A stretch of 64,000 bases of DNA, from NCBI RefSeq assembly GCF_014839805.1, contig NC_051121.1, forward strand, positions 2,339,116 through 2,403,115, written 5' to 3'. The stretch is from Manduca sexta. Taxonomy: Eukaryota; Arthropoda; Insecta; Lepidoptera; Sphingidae. The position numbers and the translations under genes are program-made. How positions within the stretch are numbered: position 1 is the stretch's first letter; the number at the start of each line of letters is the position of its first letter. This document shows positions 48,051 to 60,313 of the stretch, in pieces. A model generated the notes under the pieces. The model ran no database searches and was not told the origin of the DNA. It saw only the letters and a list, made by a program, of their open reading frames with translations.

Positions 48051-51000
48051 TCAAAGTCGTATTGGCCTCGATAAACAGAATTGTTAGGTTTTCGACTCAA
48101 TTACTAGTTCAGAAAACCCTTATAGATTGTGGATGGGGAAAATACGTGCGTTTTTAATATATTCTATACCCTATAAGACATAAGATACATTTTGGGTTAA
48201 ACATAAGGTCCACAAAGTATGAGCGCATTTATAGTTTCGCATTGAGATACAATTGTTAATTTATAAATGCAGCCCCAAAAAGATTAATACACGAACCTCA
48301 TATGGTTATATGATCTAATGTAGTTTTGCGGATGTGCATACGACAGAAAATAAGGATGAGTATTCATATTTCCCAAACCCCGGTATTTGCTTAAGAACTG
48401 TGCATCATTTAAACGTTAATCTACAACTCTATAATAATTTTAGAATTCATTTCGCTGAACGTTTCCAGCAGTAAGAGATATTAAATCAATGGCGGAGTGA
48501 GTGCCGCCTCGCTGCGACGAATGCACACGTTGAGTTCAAAGCTTGAGATTCAATGCAAGGCTGTTTTATGTATATGAGTCTAAGTGAGTGGGTTTTACAT
48601 AATTATAACACATACATATTTATGAATTAGATTTAATAAACGTAATACTATGTTATAGTGTTAATTAAATTCTAATATGATTTTTAGTGAATATTACGAG
48701 GATATTTCGAACTTACTGTGAAATACATTTTTACTTCACTGAATGTGGAGATGATAAAATGAAACAAAAAAACATTGTCATTGAATGATTGCAAATTGAT
48801 GTCATTTCTACTATCAATTAAAACTGTAGATATATAGGCAAAGGTATCTAGCCGGAGCTGCCACTTATTTTTGAATATTATTCGAGTAAGCAACCAGCAC
48901 CGGTTTCATAAACGATACGTGGAATACATCATAAACATTACCATATTTGTAAAATAATTAGTAGACAAGTTTACGACGTCGTTCCCACGGAGTGAGTGAA
49001 ATTAGAGAAGGCCAGTCATTTAAACAGGTAGTTTTTATGAAAATGACATAAACGTCAGTTGTTCTACGTCATAAAACACATCACCTACGCAAAACACCGA
49101 CCAGAATGGGCACCATCATCACTCTCAAAGGGAATTTAATACTTAAAGCTAGACGATTCACACAGGCAGCCATAAAGAACGACCATAAATTCATATGCGC
49201 CGAGGATCGCGTGTTTTAACTCAAGGCGCACTGATAATTACAATCAATAATCTCATACACGATACATAAACTCAATGGTGCCTATTAATCTGATAATTTT
49301 CAACTTCTCCGAAGGGCTTTTGCCGCTTTCGAAACGTCCTATCCGCCCTTGAATGAGTCATAAAAATGATTCTTACACTCGTTAAATAACAATTCATTTT
49401 GAATGACAACGCATAAGTTTACGTCCGTGCGAAGCAGAGCGCACGGGAGAGTTCAATGTGATAAATATGCCTTAAGTAGCTCAACTGCGGTGTGTGTGAG
49501 TGAGACGGGTGTATTAATGAGGCTGCATGTGTGAGAGGGACGGCAATAGTGTAAGGAGTTAAGGGGCGAACAAAACAAACATTGGGCGGCAATTACAAGC
49601 GCCCGCGGTGCGCCCGACGCCGATGGTACGTGCGGTCTCTCGGCGACGAATCCGAAGCGAATTTATTTTATACTTTCTAATAAAATTCGATTACAATAAA
49701 TTATATGTTTGATATGAGTTTTAAAGTCTATATAATGTTACATGTTATATATAGCTTAATATAAATTTCAAATCCTATTAAAATAAAGTTTAATCTTTAA
49801 TATACTTCTACTAGTTCTTATAGCAAAATATCTACTAGATTTGCACACAGTACATAGTTTTTAGATACCCCATAATCCACACATCCAAGTTCTAACATGC
49901 AAGAATAACTACAAGAAAAACAGTTTAATAAGCGGCTATTAAAGGTCAATTAAATGTCATTACGGAAATTCTAAAACAAACACGACCCAATGTAATATGC
50001 GAGTATTAATCCTACGGTGAGTCTCTGTATATCATAATATATAATAAAGGAGCTTCACATAACATTCAGGTCCGTTAAGAATATATTTAGATGCGGATCA
50101 ATTAATACGTTTTTTTGAGCGCCGAATACGTAATCCTTTTTTACTTCAAAGAGGTAGGTCTTTAAAAAATGTATTTAAAAGCGAATACATTCGTATTTTT
50201 TTCAACGACCAGGGTAAGCAGAGAGAGTAATTGTCAGCTATCGAGCGTTTTAATAATGTGGCATGAGGTTTATTGCCATATCAGAAACAATTCCTATAAG
50301 TCAAATTTCTAAAAAATTTAAATTTCCAACATTGGATCCGAGAACGGAATCTCGTTGTTGTCATACAGAAGCGCGTAGCCACCAGACTAAAGGGGACATT
50401 TTAATTTGATGTTAAGTGAGAGTCATTTAAAATATCAACATAAATATGTATTACTGCTATTAGTACTGTACAAATAGCCCCGGGCTGTTTGACTAGCGTA
50501 ACCTGCGGTGTGTACTGCGCACGCGCAACTGTTGAGACTGATTATACTTGTAGGGTAAGATTGTTACAAAAAATTCGTTACATAATATATTTATCGGTGA
50601 ATTTAAATGATGTACATAATTGAGGATTGATATGGACTGATAAAATTTCTAGCAATTTTGAGAATACCTGAGTTGGTTCAATTAACGTAGATAATAATTT
50701 ATCTTTTCAAATAACGCTTCTTTTGTTATGTTTAATAAATAAAAGCTATCCATTATGTCATGAACATCATAGAATCCTTGATAAGAGTCAAAATAAATTC
50801 AAAATTCCGACCTAATCGACTGTATCACACAAATTATAACACGCGTCAAACTGCGCAGTACCTACCAATCACACGCCAACCGATTCGAGAACCTTATCTC
50901 TCACACTATCCTATTACTTCTCGCATACTCTCATCCACTTGCAAATTAACGACAAACTGCCAATAAATCCTAGAGCTGTACAATAATTGGCGCTGAATAC

Positions 51001-52798
51001 TAAAAACACGCGTGTGTCGTGCCAAAAGGCTCATTTGCCATTCACCGCGGAACCCGACCGCCAATTAGAACAGCTTCTTAGAAACGGAGTGAAATACTGT
51101 GAGAGTCCAGTGGAGGGCACGAAGTGTGCGGGGCTGGAGGTTAAAACAATGCGTTTGGCCGAGGCCCGACTGTCGCCGTATAAGGCAATAATCGTCGCCT
51201 CTCCGTCCGATTCCGCGAATTCGAGTCGAGATATCGCGCGGCCGATCTCACGATACCCGCCAGCTTGGGTTAAAATTTCGTATTTCGAATTTTTACAACT
51301 CCACGTAATGTGTTGAGGTCTAGCTTATAAATGGTGTATAATGCTGACACTGAATGTTCATAACTTAAGCGAAACTGAGTGTTCATAAAAAAGTTTTTTT
51401 TTGCAAAATTATAGCAACGTCTTCAGATGTTTCTAGGCGATTCTCTACTTACACCATCCGTGTATATATATATTTTAATCAGTATTTAAAATCGTGTCCT
51501 TTTCTACCATTTGTAAACAAATATAGCAACGAATTAAGCAGTTATTTTAGTCCATAGGTTGACGCATGCAATACCACCAAACCCAACTTGCCTTACCCGG
51601 CAACCTCATAACGACATATCAGTAAGCCGTCAACACATTTAATTTCATTTGTTTTGCGGAATTCCTTCCATTCTACTGAGCATCGGACCTTTTTAGGGCG
51701 CCGTGACGCGGCCAGTTGAATCACCGCGCGGCACCGCACAGCGTGTAGCCGGCCTACGCGCATTTTTAACAATCCTAACCATGCCACCGCCGCATAATTA
51801 ATAAGGATGTTTTTGTAAACATGTTATGTCGAGAGATGAATTTAGAATAAACAGATAAGCCGTCGGATTTTTAGTCGTTTTTTTTTAAGCTCTAGTAATA
51901 TCTATAGTTTAAGCATACTCAGTTAGTTATGTCGAGGAATAAATATTTGATAAAATTCTTATCCATAAAACAATTTCAGGAAATATTAAAAAGTTCCACT
52001 TACAAAATATGCCTTATTGACAAACAAAGCCTGGAAACAATTATTTTCATCATTTATATCGTAGGAAATAAAATGCATATATTTTACATACCAGTACTGG
52101 AAACCATTTTAATCCAAGTGGCACTTTGTATGCAATATAGCAAGCATACGTACTAGGAAAGCATAAACGCAACAAAGTAATCCCTAACTCTTACTTTACC
52201 AATGGTCTTGTCAATTTTTTTGTCATAAAACACTTATTACAGGAACGAAGTGTTATAAAGGTGTAACTATTATTTTTTATAAAATAAGAATTACAAGTCG
52301 TGAGTAGAAAAACTGTATGAAATTATGGGTGGTAATTAACTAGAATACGTATAGTGTATACGCAATATTAAATTGTACAGATGCTAAAAAAGAATAATAT
52401 TCTTTTAAAGGGCCCTTTAAAAGGGCATAATGTTTTTACTTAGAAAGGAATTGGATGTATAAATGGACTTCCTTGGCACTATAAAAAACGTGTATGGTTT
52501 ACACATAATTCAATATTAAAAAAAAAACACTTTACAAAAAATCAAAGCCACACGCGATGAGATATCCGAAATATATCAATTAAATGTAATATTTTTTTAA
52601 GCAAGTCACTGTTGTGGGCCACATCCTGATCGGACACAGTATGGGGCAATCGGAAGTTACATCTGCCTCCCAGAGGTAATATTCGCCTATTAACTTTAAA
52701 TAGATCGCACACGAAGTACAACAAAAAACATAATACATGTTTTTTATGAAATAAAATTTCACTTTAAATTTTTGATATTTTAACTAATACATTATTCT
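48051..52798. other. Long unassigned stretch with motif clusters
   Basis: No recognised gene or repeat copy. It includes a cluster of cataaa motifs at 48905-49370, a GC-rich patch at ~49590-49660, a pyrimidine/AC-rich G-poor stretch at ~50820-50960 and a perfect palindrome at 52402-52423. The 50987-51316 frame (109 aa) has no domain I know. Confidence 0.45.
52402..52423. repeat. 22-bp perfect palindrome
   Basis: cttttaaaggg followed directly by its exact complement, centred between 52412 and 52413, with no spacer. An adjacent short dyad (agaat-aat-attct) precedes it. Could be a protein-binding dyad or chance; not part of a recognised element. Confidence 0.8.
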
Positions 52799-53113
52799 GT
52801 TTTTTTTTTATTGCTTTGAATGATGAGACGAGCTTGAGCTTCGCCTGATGGTAAGCGATACAACCGCCCATAAACAAACAGTAAAAACATCATCCAACAC
52901 CTTGAAGTACAAAATATTGTTTGGTATACCACTACGCTCGCCATCCGGAGACGTGAAGTGTTAAGTCTCATTATGTCCATTAGTTACACTGGCTACAATA
53001 TCCTTCAAACCGGAATACAACAGTGACTACACACTGCTGCTTGGCGGCAGAAATAGACACTGCGGTGGTACCTACCCAGGCGGACTCTCACATATGAGAA
53101 ACCTACCACCAGT
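52799..53113 (-). repeat. Repeat family C, near-complete copy
   Basis: Left T9 run and ttgctttgaatgatgagacg; then ttcgcctgatggtaagcgat, cccataaac-aaacagtaaaaac, aatattgtttggtatacc, ctgcttggcggcagaaatag and atgagaaacctaccaccagt. A small duplication (aaacaaacag) distinguishes it from the other copies. The 62-aa minus frame (YRLPSGEAQARL) reflects the repeat. Confidence 0.85.
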
Positions 53114-53217
53114 AAAAATATTGTGTATATTAAACACATAGTTTAAACTTATATCAGTGGCGAAGAATGGAATTTTCGAAAGAGGAAATCCGACACAACT
53201 TATAAACACACACACAT

Positions 53218-53820
53218 CACACATTTATCCCCGAAGGCGTATACAGAAGCGCAACCAGGGCACCCACTTTTCGCCAACTGTGTTCCGTCCCATAATGTGA
53301 TAAGGGGCGAGCTTATAGCCAAATCGGGCACAAATTTCAAACTCTGGGCTGATAATAATAAATAATAATAATATCAGCCCTGTATTATAATATACTTGCC
53401 CACTGCTGAGCACGGGCCTCCTCTACTACTGAGAGGGATTAGGCCTTAGTCCACCACGCTGGCCTAGTGCGGATTGGTAGACTTCACACACCTTCGAAAT
53501 TCCTATAGAGAACTTCTCAGATGTGCAGGTTTCCTCACGATGTTTTCCTTCACCGTTAAAGCGAACGATAAATTCACAAAGAATACACACATGATTTTTT
53601 AGAAAAGTCAGAGGTGTGTGCCCTTGGGATTTGAACCTGCGGACATTCGTCTTGCAGTCCGTTCCACACCCAACTAGGCTATCGCCGCTTTTTACTAGGC
53701 TATCGCCGCTTTTTACTAGCAGAAAAACCCAAATATCACTGCCCGAACCGGGATTCGAACCCAAGACTTTAGAGCGCAGTCGTACCACGCATGCAGTACA
53801 ATTGTGCCACCGAGGCAGTC
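53218..53820 (-). mobile_element. SINE-B copy interrupted by SINE-A
   Basis: On the minus strand the tRNA-like head begins at 53820 (gactgcctcggtggcac) with B-box GGTTCGAATCC (complement of ggattcgaacc, 53751-53762). The body then reaches tttctgct, where ~345 bp of SINE-A intervene. It resumes at atcagcccagag (53349) and ends near 53218 at cccgaaggcgtat. The break falls at the same ggctgat/gagcag point that is continuous in the 16640-16783 copy, which proves nesting. Confidence 0.88.
53352..53692 (-). mobile_element. SINE-A nested in SINE-B, near full length
   Basis: Left (ATT)n tail (aataataataaataataata), a body collinear with the 4222-4544 copy, and a right tRNA-like head with ccaactaggctatcgccgc. 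The head end is followed by a second copy of actaggctatcgccgcttttt, a ~21-bp tandem duplication covering 53673-53716. No clear target duplication is visible because the flank is itself repetitive. Confidence 0.88.
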
Positions 53821-53889
53821 ACAACTTATAGGTTCTAATAATATGCATAAGTATGATCTGCAAGTCGTTCTAATGATAATTAGATTCTA

Positions 53890-53955
53890 CATACATTACG
53901 AAAAGGAAGCCGGTAGGAATTGGTTTATATGGAACCTTTGCTACCGCTATATATC
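53890..53955 (-). repeat. Repeat family G fragment (reverse)
   Basis: The complement reads agcggtagcaaagg, ttccatataaacc, aattcctaccggcttcc, collinear with 13033-13095. Lies 70 bp past the end of the SINE-B copy. Confidence 0.65.
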
Positions 53956-54446
53956 ATAATATGTACCTTCATATTAAAGTTTCAATTAAATAAAACAATA
54001 AACGATACAACAAAGTTAACATACATTTTTAAATACAAAAACTCTTACATTGCGGCCTCACGATAAGCGTAAAACCAACATAAATTTGCAATAAATAAAT
54101 AAAAAAAAAAACAGTCGTAATGGCTTTTAGCAAATTGAAAAAGGACACAATAAACTTATCGATATCCTTATTTTCCGATTACTAATGACTTGTTTATGTC
54201 TTCACATAAAATACCTTAGAATATATAAAAAAACAATAAATCATCGTGAATTATGCGGTTCCGTTGACAGATTTGCGATTATTCTATTATATCGTGATAA
54301 TTTCATATTTATCTCACGTCACGTCCACTCTCCGGTATTTCTGAAGGTATTCCGGTATTTATGTGGTGAATCAGTTGTGACTCAATTGTTATGATTACAA
54401 TGGCGACGTATATCATCTAAGTACCATTATACAGAAGATCATTAAT

Positions 54447-54632
54447 CTATCTATACCTTCTATAAAATAAAGTCCGCTTTTCTGTCTGTCTGTATGTTAT
54501 CGATTTTTTCTTTTTTTCGGATTTGTATGATATTTGGTATGGAGTTCGTTTAAGACACTGGAAAGATTATATCGAGGCTTTCTATCCCTCTAAAACTCCT
54601 TCACGCGGGCAAAGCCGCGAGCAAAAGCTAGT
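54447..54632 (+). repeat. E-type interspersed element
   Basis: Begins aaataaagtccgcttttctg with a short CTGT run and ends with ccttcacgcgggcaaagccg, cgagcaaaagctagt. This is the reverse layout of 46000-46165. The ending cgcgggcaaagccgcg...gctagt is a common lepidopteran repeat terminus, a statement that rests on recall. Confidence 0.6.
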
Positions 54633-55860
54633 TAATGATCAATGCACTCAAAACGTTTAAATACTTTTATATCATAGCTAAATTGGGTCAGTGTTTCATA
54701 AATAAGTTTTGAGACAGCTCTGTACCGGATGAACCTCTGTCTACCCCTCGGGGATACAAGATTCAAATATTCTAATGTTTATTAAAATTTGTACATCAAT
54801 TGCTACTGACAAGGCCATATTTTATTATAATAAGGTATTTAGAAGCATGTTCTGTTTTATTCATACGAAGGGAAATTATTTAAACGAAAAAAAAAAGCGT
54901 AACGAATGCATTAAAGGCACATAAAACAATGGCGTATATGGTGGTGCGGGGAGGTGCGGGAAAGGTGGTTGGTATAAATCAAAATGCGACCGTTTGCGAG
55001 GAGGAAACGGTCAATCATTCCCCTTTTCACTCAGTACACACAATGTGCTTTCATAGTTGACAGCGTGGTGGCGTGGAGAGTGGGGCCGCTAGGAACGTGG
55101 TACAGTTGGGTTCGATCTTCGCCCGATTTAACCTCTTTCTCCAAATCAAAATTAATAAATAAAAACCAAGATTACCTGATTCAATTCGACTTTTCATAAA
55201 CAAATATGCTAATCCGTGACTAGGTCTTTCTATTTCCTAAATTACAACATAATCCACGCAAGGGTTTATGCGTAACAAAAACCCTTCAAACTTTCACTTT
55301 CATAACATGAATATGACAAAATATAACGATAAATATTATTTGTTTTCCGCTCGTTTCGTGGCCGATCGAGTTTTTACATTCGTGGTACGCCACTCACAAA
55401 AACCCGACACACCTTTTGTCTTAATACGAAATAAATCTAATAATAAACAAACACATTCATTAGTACTAAATAATGCTATAACTTGCGTTTATAAGTTTTT
55501 TTATAAAATTATGCTGACCGGTTCTTCTAACGAGGCTTGAAGAATATATATCTAGGTAGTAAGTGGCTTGACTTTGTTCTCGGTACATGTCCATAGGCGA
55601 TCTAGACCCGCAGGTGTACAAACAATTACTAAATAAACATTCAATATTTCAGGCCGAAGAGCGGAGTTAATGGCATGGAGAGCTTTAATACATATGTAGT
55701 TCCTATTTATAGGCAATTTAGGCATTTGTTATATCACGAGCAAATTGCTCGCCCATGCTATTTAGTTATACAAAAAGTTCAACCAACCAGATAACTAGAC
55801 CTACACCTTAAGTTTTCAATAATAGCAAAAATAAATTTCCCTGAAACACCTCGTGTACCG

Positions 55861-55975
55861 TACCGCCGGCATAATTGTGTCGATTGGTGATAGGTAACCA
55901 TCTCTCGCCAGTCGACAGTATCTGACCCCACTCTAATTACAGTGAGGTGCAGGGGGGTTACATTACTGTGCTCTT
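55861..55975 (+). repeat. Repeat family D, 3' portion
   Basis: accgccggcataattgtgtc, aggtaaccatctctcgccag, accccactctaattacagtg and a degenerate A-rich end (ttattaaaataat) match 35205-35322. Confidence 0.65.
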
Positions 55976-56349
55976 ATTAAAATAATGTAATGTTATATCA
56001 CTGAGATAATATATTTTTTTGTAAATGACGTGTTTTTTATGGTTGTCTTTCATATAATTGAATGAGGAAGCGAGCAGCGAACCTTTCATCGATGATACAA
56101 GGCGTAGTTCTATGAAGGCCTAATATAAGGAAATTATAGACAAAGGTACATACGTGCATGCATTTCTTAATTCTTTTATATGATGAAATAACCTTATTTA
56201 TTCATATAATTCGTCTTTAGAAATTGCTTTTGTTATAAAGATATTGTCTAATCAGTTTATGGGTTTTAGTTACTAATGGAAAAACGTATACGAGCCTTAA
56301 AATGAAAAAAATAATTTATGAAAACATGTTTTTTTTGCTACCGACATTT

Positions 56350-56530
56350 TGTCAATGACGCCATCTATCGGCTGATTTGAATAAACAATCCCAATCTCTC
56401 ATTTCACATCGATCTGAGAAACCAATCAAAATAACCTATCCGCATGTCAAACAAAACTATTTTGATTGGGCCATTTTAGCTGTTGATTGGGATCTTAAAT
56501 TAATATAGGCGTATAAAGACATCAATATAT
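56350..56530. mobile_element. Foldback/MITE family H copy
   Basis: ccatctatcggctgatttga and aataaacaatcccaatct at the left, with aaaccaatcaaaat and, inverted, attttgattggg-ccat and gttgattgggat at the right. The inverted-repeat pattern follows the 20412-20602 copy. Ends are not well defined. Confidence 0.5.
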
Positions 56531-56650
56531 GACATGCGCAACGTAATCGAATTGGACACATTTTGACATTAACAGGTATACTGTCATAAAAAGATCGTGT
56601 ATAATTATAATTAGTCTGTTACCTAGGAGCCACAATATAAAATCTTATCA

Positions 56651-56786
56651 AGCTATCCGGTTCTAACAGACCAGCATAATTGTAGCGACTGCCGAAAGGT
56701 AATGGTCTCTTGAAGTCGATATTCTATTCGTCCACTTACCATAAGATGTAGTGGGGTAACTTGGCCATGCTCGTATAAAAAAGAAA
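56651..56786 (+). repeat. Repeat family D, 3' portion
   Basis: agctatccggttctaacaga, ccagcataattgtagcgac, tcgatattctattcg and ataagatgtagtggggtaac, then ctcgtataaaaaag. Collinear with 35170-35322. The 65-aa minus frame is read through this repeat. Confidence 0.7.
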
Positions 56787-57204
56787 TTGGAGTGCTATTA
56801 CGAAAATCATAAATTATAAATGAACAATCAAAATCAAATGTCTGTACCATATTTGTTTATTAAGCTAAAACACTCATTTCTAAACGAAATATAATTCATA
56901 CATTATGCTACATGCCAGACGGCAAATTGAAATCCAAGTACATTCGCAGCAACAGAACGATAATTCTATTCAATGTTGTAACAGCGATGCGGCCGCCGAG
57001 CCCCGGCTCTCGGTTAACGAATTCATCCGTGATCCAGCAAGACGGGTTCCCGGTACTGCGCACTTTTCTTTAAATTACACGTGTTTGCATTTACAACAGT
57101 TGTTTTGAACGGAATTAGATGTTACGTATTCGAGCGTGAAGTATCCGGGGACCGGCAGTGTCCAACGAAAGATATTATCTTCTATCTTCTTATCTATATC
57201 TATA

Positions 57205-57652
57205 TCTATACTTATAATAAATCTGTAGAGAGGTCAATTCTGTACATGAAATATATTTCCGAAATAACTATCAGGGGGTGATTAGGGATCGATACTGATG
57301 CCAAAAATGCAATTAGTAAATTTTTTATCTGTCTGTCTGTCTGTCTGTCTGTATAACCGTTATAGGAACAAAAACTACTCGACGGATTTTAACAAAACTT
57401 GGTACCTACAATTATTTTTCATACTCCTGAGCTGGTTATAGTATACTTTTCATCACGCTACAATTAATAGGAGCAGAGCAGTGAAGGGAAATGTTGGGAA
57501 AACGGGTGAAATTACTCAATTTTTTAAGCTTCCGTCGCGTGTGCAACCTTAATGGTTAAAGCTACACAGAAATCCCGACAAATTGAGCACCTCCTCCATT
57601 TTTCAAGTCCGAAATCCACGCGGGCGAATCTGCGGGCGGAAGCTAATATAAA
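57205..57652 (+). repeat. Larger E-type element with CTGT microsatellite
   Basis: Starts after tatctatatctatac and contains a (CTGT)6 run at ~57328-57352. It continues through actactcgacggattttaac, catcacgctacaattaatag, gagcagagcagtgaaggg and ends cacgcgggcgaatctgcggg, cggaagctaat. The order of a simple repeat, a 'gacggatttta' phrase and a GC-rich gcggg-agcta end is shared with 54447-54632. Confidence 0.55.
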
Positions 57653-57654
57653 AT

Positions 57655-57732
57655 AATAATTATATACCAGCCTTGTGTTATATGCTGTCCCACTGCTGAG
57701 CACGGTCTCTGCTGAGCGGGTTTAGGCTGTTT
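57655..57732 (-). mobile_element. SINE-A tail fragment
   Basis: aataataattatataccagc, then gtgttatatgctgtcccact and gctgagcacgg, matching the 3' ~75 bp of SINE-A before diverging into unrelated DNA. It abuts the E-type element. Confidence 0.7.
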
Positions 57733-58629
57733 TTTTATCCGTTTTCGGGTGGGTCCTTGGATAGTTTAGACCCACAATTAGACCCGGTAGGTGGCGTTGT
57801 ACTGGAGTCCTATTTTATATCCTCTTTACAGCTGGACAACGTCTGTCAGGGCCACTAGTTGTACTAAAATACCTATGTAAAAGATCACTCGGAAAAACCA
57901 CTGTCCGGACACCGCACGACTATGTATGACTACACATACTATATAGTTAGTTGAACACCTTAATGGCAATTGCAAAGATACTAGTTATGTTTCTAATAGG
58001 TTTAGTAATACACTGGGATTTGTAATTTGAATATGACGTTTCGGCGTAGACAGGTACGTACGTCTGTAGATTAGAATCAAAATGTTAGGCATTTCGATAT
58101 TGTTTATTTGAATACAAATAAAACACCTATTATTGTATTAAGAGTAGGGATTTAATAACGCATATAAGGTATTTCATAACCATCGTTTCCATGATTATTC
58201 AAAATACTATTTACTGTACTATTTACCCTCTACATTCCCAATCCATTATATTCTTATTTTAGCAGTGCATACCACGCTAATTCCGACTTTACTATTCTTC
58301 CGTACAAAAAGGCGAGAACCTATATACGCATGAAATAATTGCATTTTTGTTTTATTAAATATCAAATGTGAACGAGTCTTGATTTCTATACGATGTCCAA
58401 GAGTATAATATTCTCATCTCATTGAAGCATCTAATAATCTTTACACTTTACTAGTGCATTACCATAAGGATGCGAGCATTTGCCGGTTTGCAAATACAAA
58501 ATCAGCTAATTTAACTTCTGCAGCATCAAAACACTCCGAGATTTAAGTATGCGTTTGACCTCATGTATACAGTTGTGACTACAAAATGATGTCACCGAAT
58601 CTCATGGCATATTCATAATACTATCATCT

Positions 58630-58890
58630 ATACATACTGTCCCACTGTTGGACACGGGCCTCCTCTATTACTGAGAGGGATTAGGCGTTAGTCCACCACG
58701 CTGGCCTAGTGCGGATTGGTAGACTTCACACACCCTCAAATTCCTATAGAACTTCTCGGGTATGCAGGTTTCCTCACGATGTTTCCCTTCATCTTTAAAG
58801 CAAACGATAATTCACGAATACAGATATCATTTTTTTAGAAAAGTCAGAGGTATGTGCCCTTTGGATTTGAACCTGTGGACATTCGTCTCG
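58630..58890 (-). mobile_element. SINE-A copy, truncated in the head
   Basis: Collinear with 4222-4544 from tactgtcccactgttgg through ggcctagtgcggattggtag, aggtttcctcacgatg and gatttgaacc to attcgtctcg. The A-box end of the tRNA head is missing and the (ATT)n tail is not evident. Diverged and older than the 60081 copy. Confidence 0.8.
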
Positions 58891-59300
58891 TACAAACTGG
58901 TTGCGAATCACTTCTTTGGGTATTCTGAAATAAATACTTGTAACAAGGCTCGCAAGAATTCATTGAATGCAGATGCTTTTAACAGGCCAGTGTAGATATC
59001 TTTGGGACAAGACTGTGTTGAGCAGTGGACACCCTGTGGCTAATATTCTTGACTCGTGAGTCATGATTAATGATCTCTACTCTCTATTCCAGGCAGTCAC
59101 AAATGTCTGCCATCACATATTTATGAACATAATCATAATTTATTTTATAGTTAAGAATAAAATAACTTTAAACTGCAGTCAACCCATAATTCCATCAACA
59201 TATCAAATAGAGTGAAAGAAAATTACATCTAATTTCAAATAATTGAAAAACTCGGTCTAAATATCAATTAAGTAAAATACCAGGCGCTCATAAAAAGCAA

Positions 59301-59380
59301 GGAGCCGTTGTTAAAAACGCATCAATGTTACGCTTATTACGGGGAGCCGCCAAAAACCACTTAATGTAACGACCTTTATC
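59301..59380 (+). repeat. Short tandem duplication, ~42-bp period
   Basis: ggagccgttgttaaaaacg ... aatgttacg ... tttat at 59301 recurs as ggagccgccaaaaacc ... aatgtaacg ... tttat at 59343. Diverged; purpose unknown. Confidence 0.5.
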
Positions 59381-60080
59381 AAGAAAAATTTTCACCTCCT
59401 AACGAGCTATGGGAGCTTGGTGATCGAATTTATTCAATTACCTGACGCGATAGATGGCTGTATTATTTTTTCAAGTATTATTTCGTATTTTAAGACTTAA
59501 CATAGCGTGTGTCAATTCTAACAACTATAAGATTTCCTTAATTGTGTCTAAAAAAATCAAACATAAATCTCACATTCTGGGATCATAACCTCAAGACATT
59601 TCAATGCGTCGATGCCTTACTTCTCAATCGAATATTATATATTAGTAATTTATGTTCGCGATCTTGCAAATTCTACCGACCTTCTGTTGACCTCCAATAT
59701 TCTACAAGGTGAGTCCTCGCGAGGGAGGTGGTATCAGACGATAATAGCAGGTACCGACTCATTAGCAACGTTATCGCGGGGACCGACGCGACGCTGCGCG
59801 GGCGCTTCGAATAAAATTATGCCGATGCATTAGTGTGGCGTGTTTACATGGCGACAATTTTGCAACGAAAATATTAAAATATCAGAATGAGTAACATATT
59901 GTTATGATTAGTTATAGCTTGACCCGGAAAATAAAAACCTTTTCCGTGGTATGAATAAATATGGAACAAATGTTTGGCACTGACAACGTTATCATTTAAA
60001 TGAAAAAGCGAAAGTGGCACTTCCAAAGCACCTTTTTTTAATTTTTCGTGTCAGTATATATATGACCATACTGGATAGTA

Positions 60081-60302
60081 TAATAATAATAATAATATCA
60101 GCCCTGTATTATATACTTGCCCACTGCTGAGCACGGGCCTCCTCTACTACTGAGAGGGATTAGGCCTTAGTCCACCACGCAGGCCTAGTGCAGATTGGTA
60201 GACTTCACACACCTTCGAAATTCCTATAGAGGACTTCTCAGATGTGCAGGTTTCCTCACGATGTTTTCCTTCACCGTTAAAGCGAACGATAATTCACAAA
60301 GA
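60081..60302 (-). mobile_element. SINE-A insertion with target-site duplication
   Basis: Left tail (taataataataataat) and body collinear with other SINE-A copies, ending at aattcacaaag before the tRNA-like head. It is therefore 5'-truncated. The exact 11-bp repeat actggatagta (60070-60080 and 60303-60313) flanks it. This direct evidence of target-primed retroposition fixes the element's boundaries. Confidence 0.9.
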
Positions 60303-60313
60303 ACTGGATAGTA

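Noticed and set aside
53745..53820. Possible tRNA gene (B-box GGTTCGAATCC)
   Set aside because: The same head recurs with SINE-B body at three loci, cannot be folded confidently into a full cloverleaf, and is disrupted; it is a SINE head.
57328..57352. Possible CRISPR-like or other regular array
   Set aside because: It is a plain CTGT microsatellite inside an interspersed element; no spacers, and no CRISPR array exists anywhere in the window.
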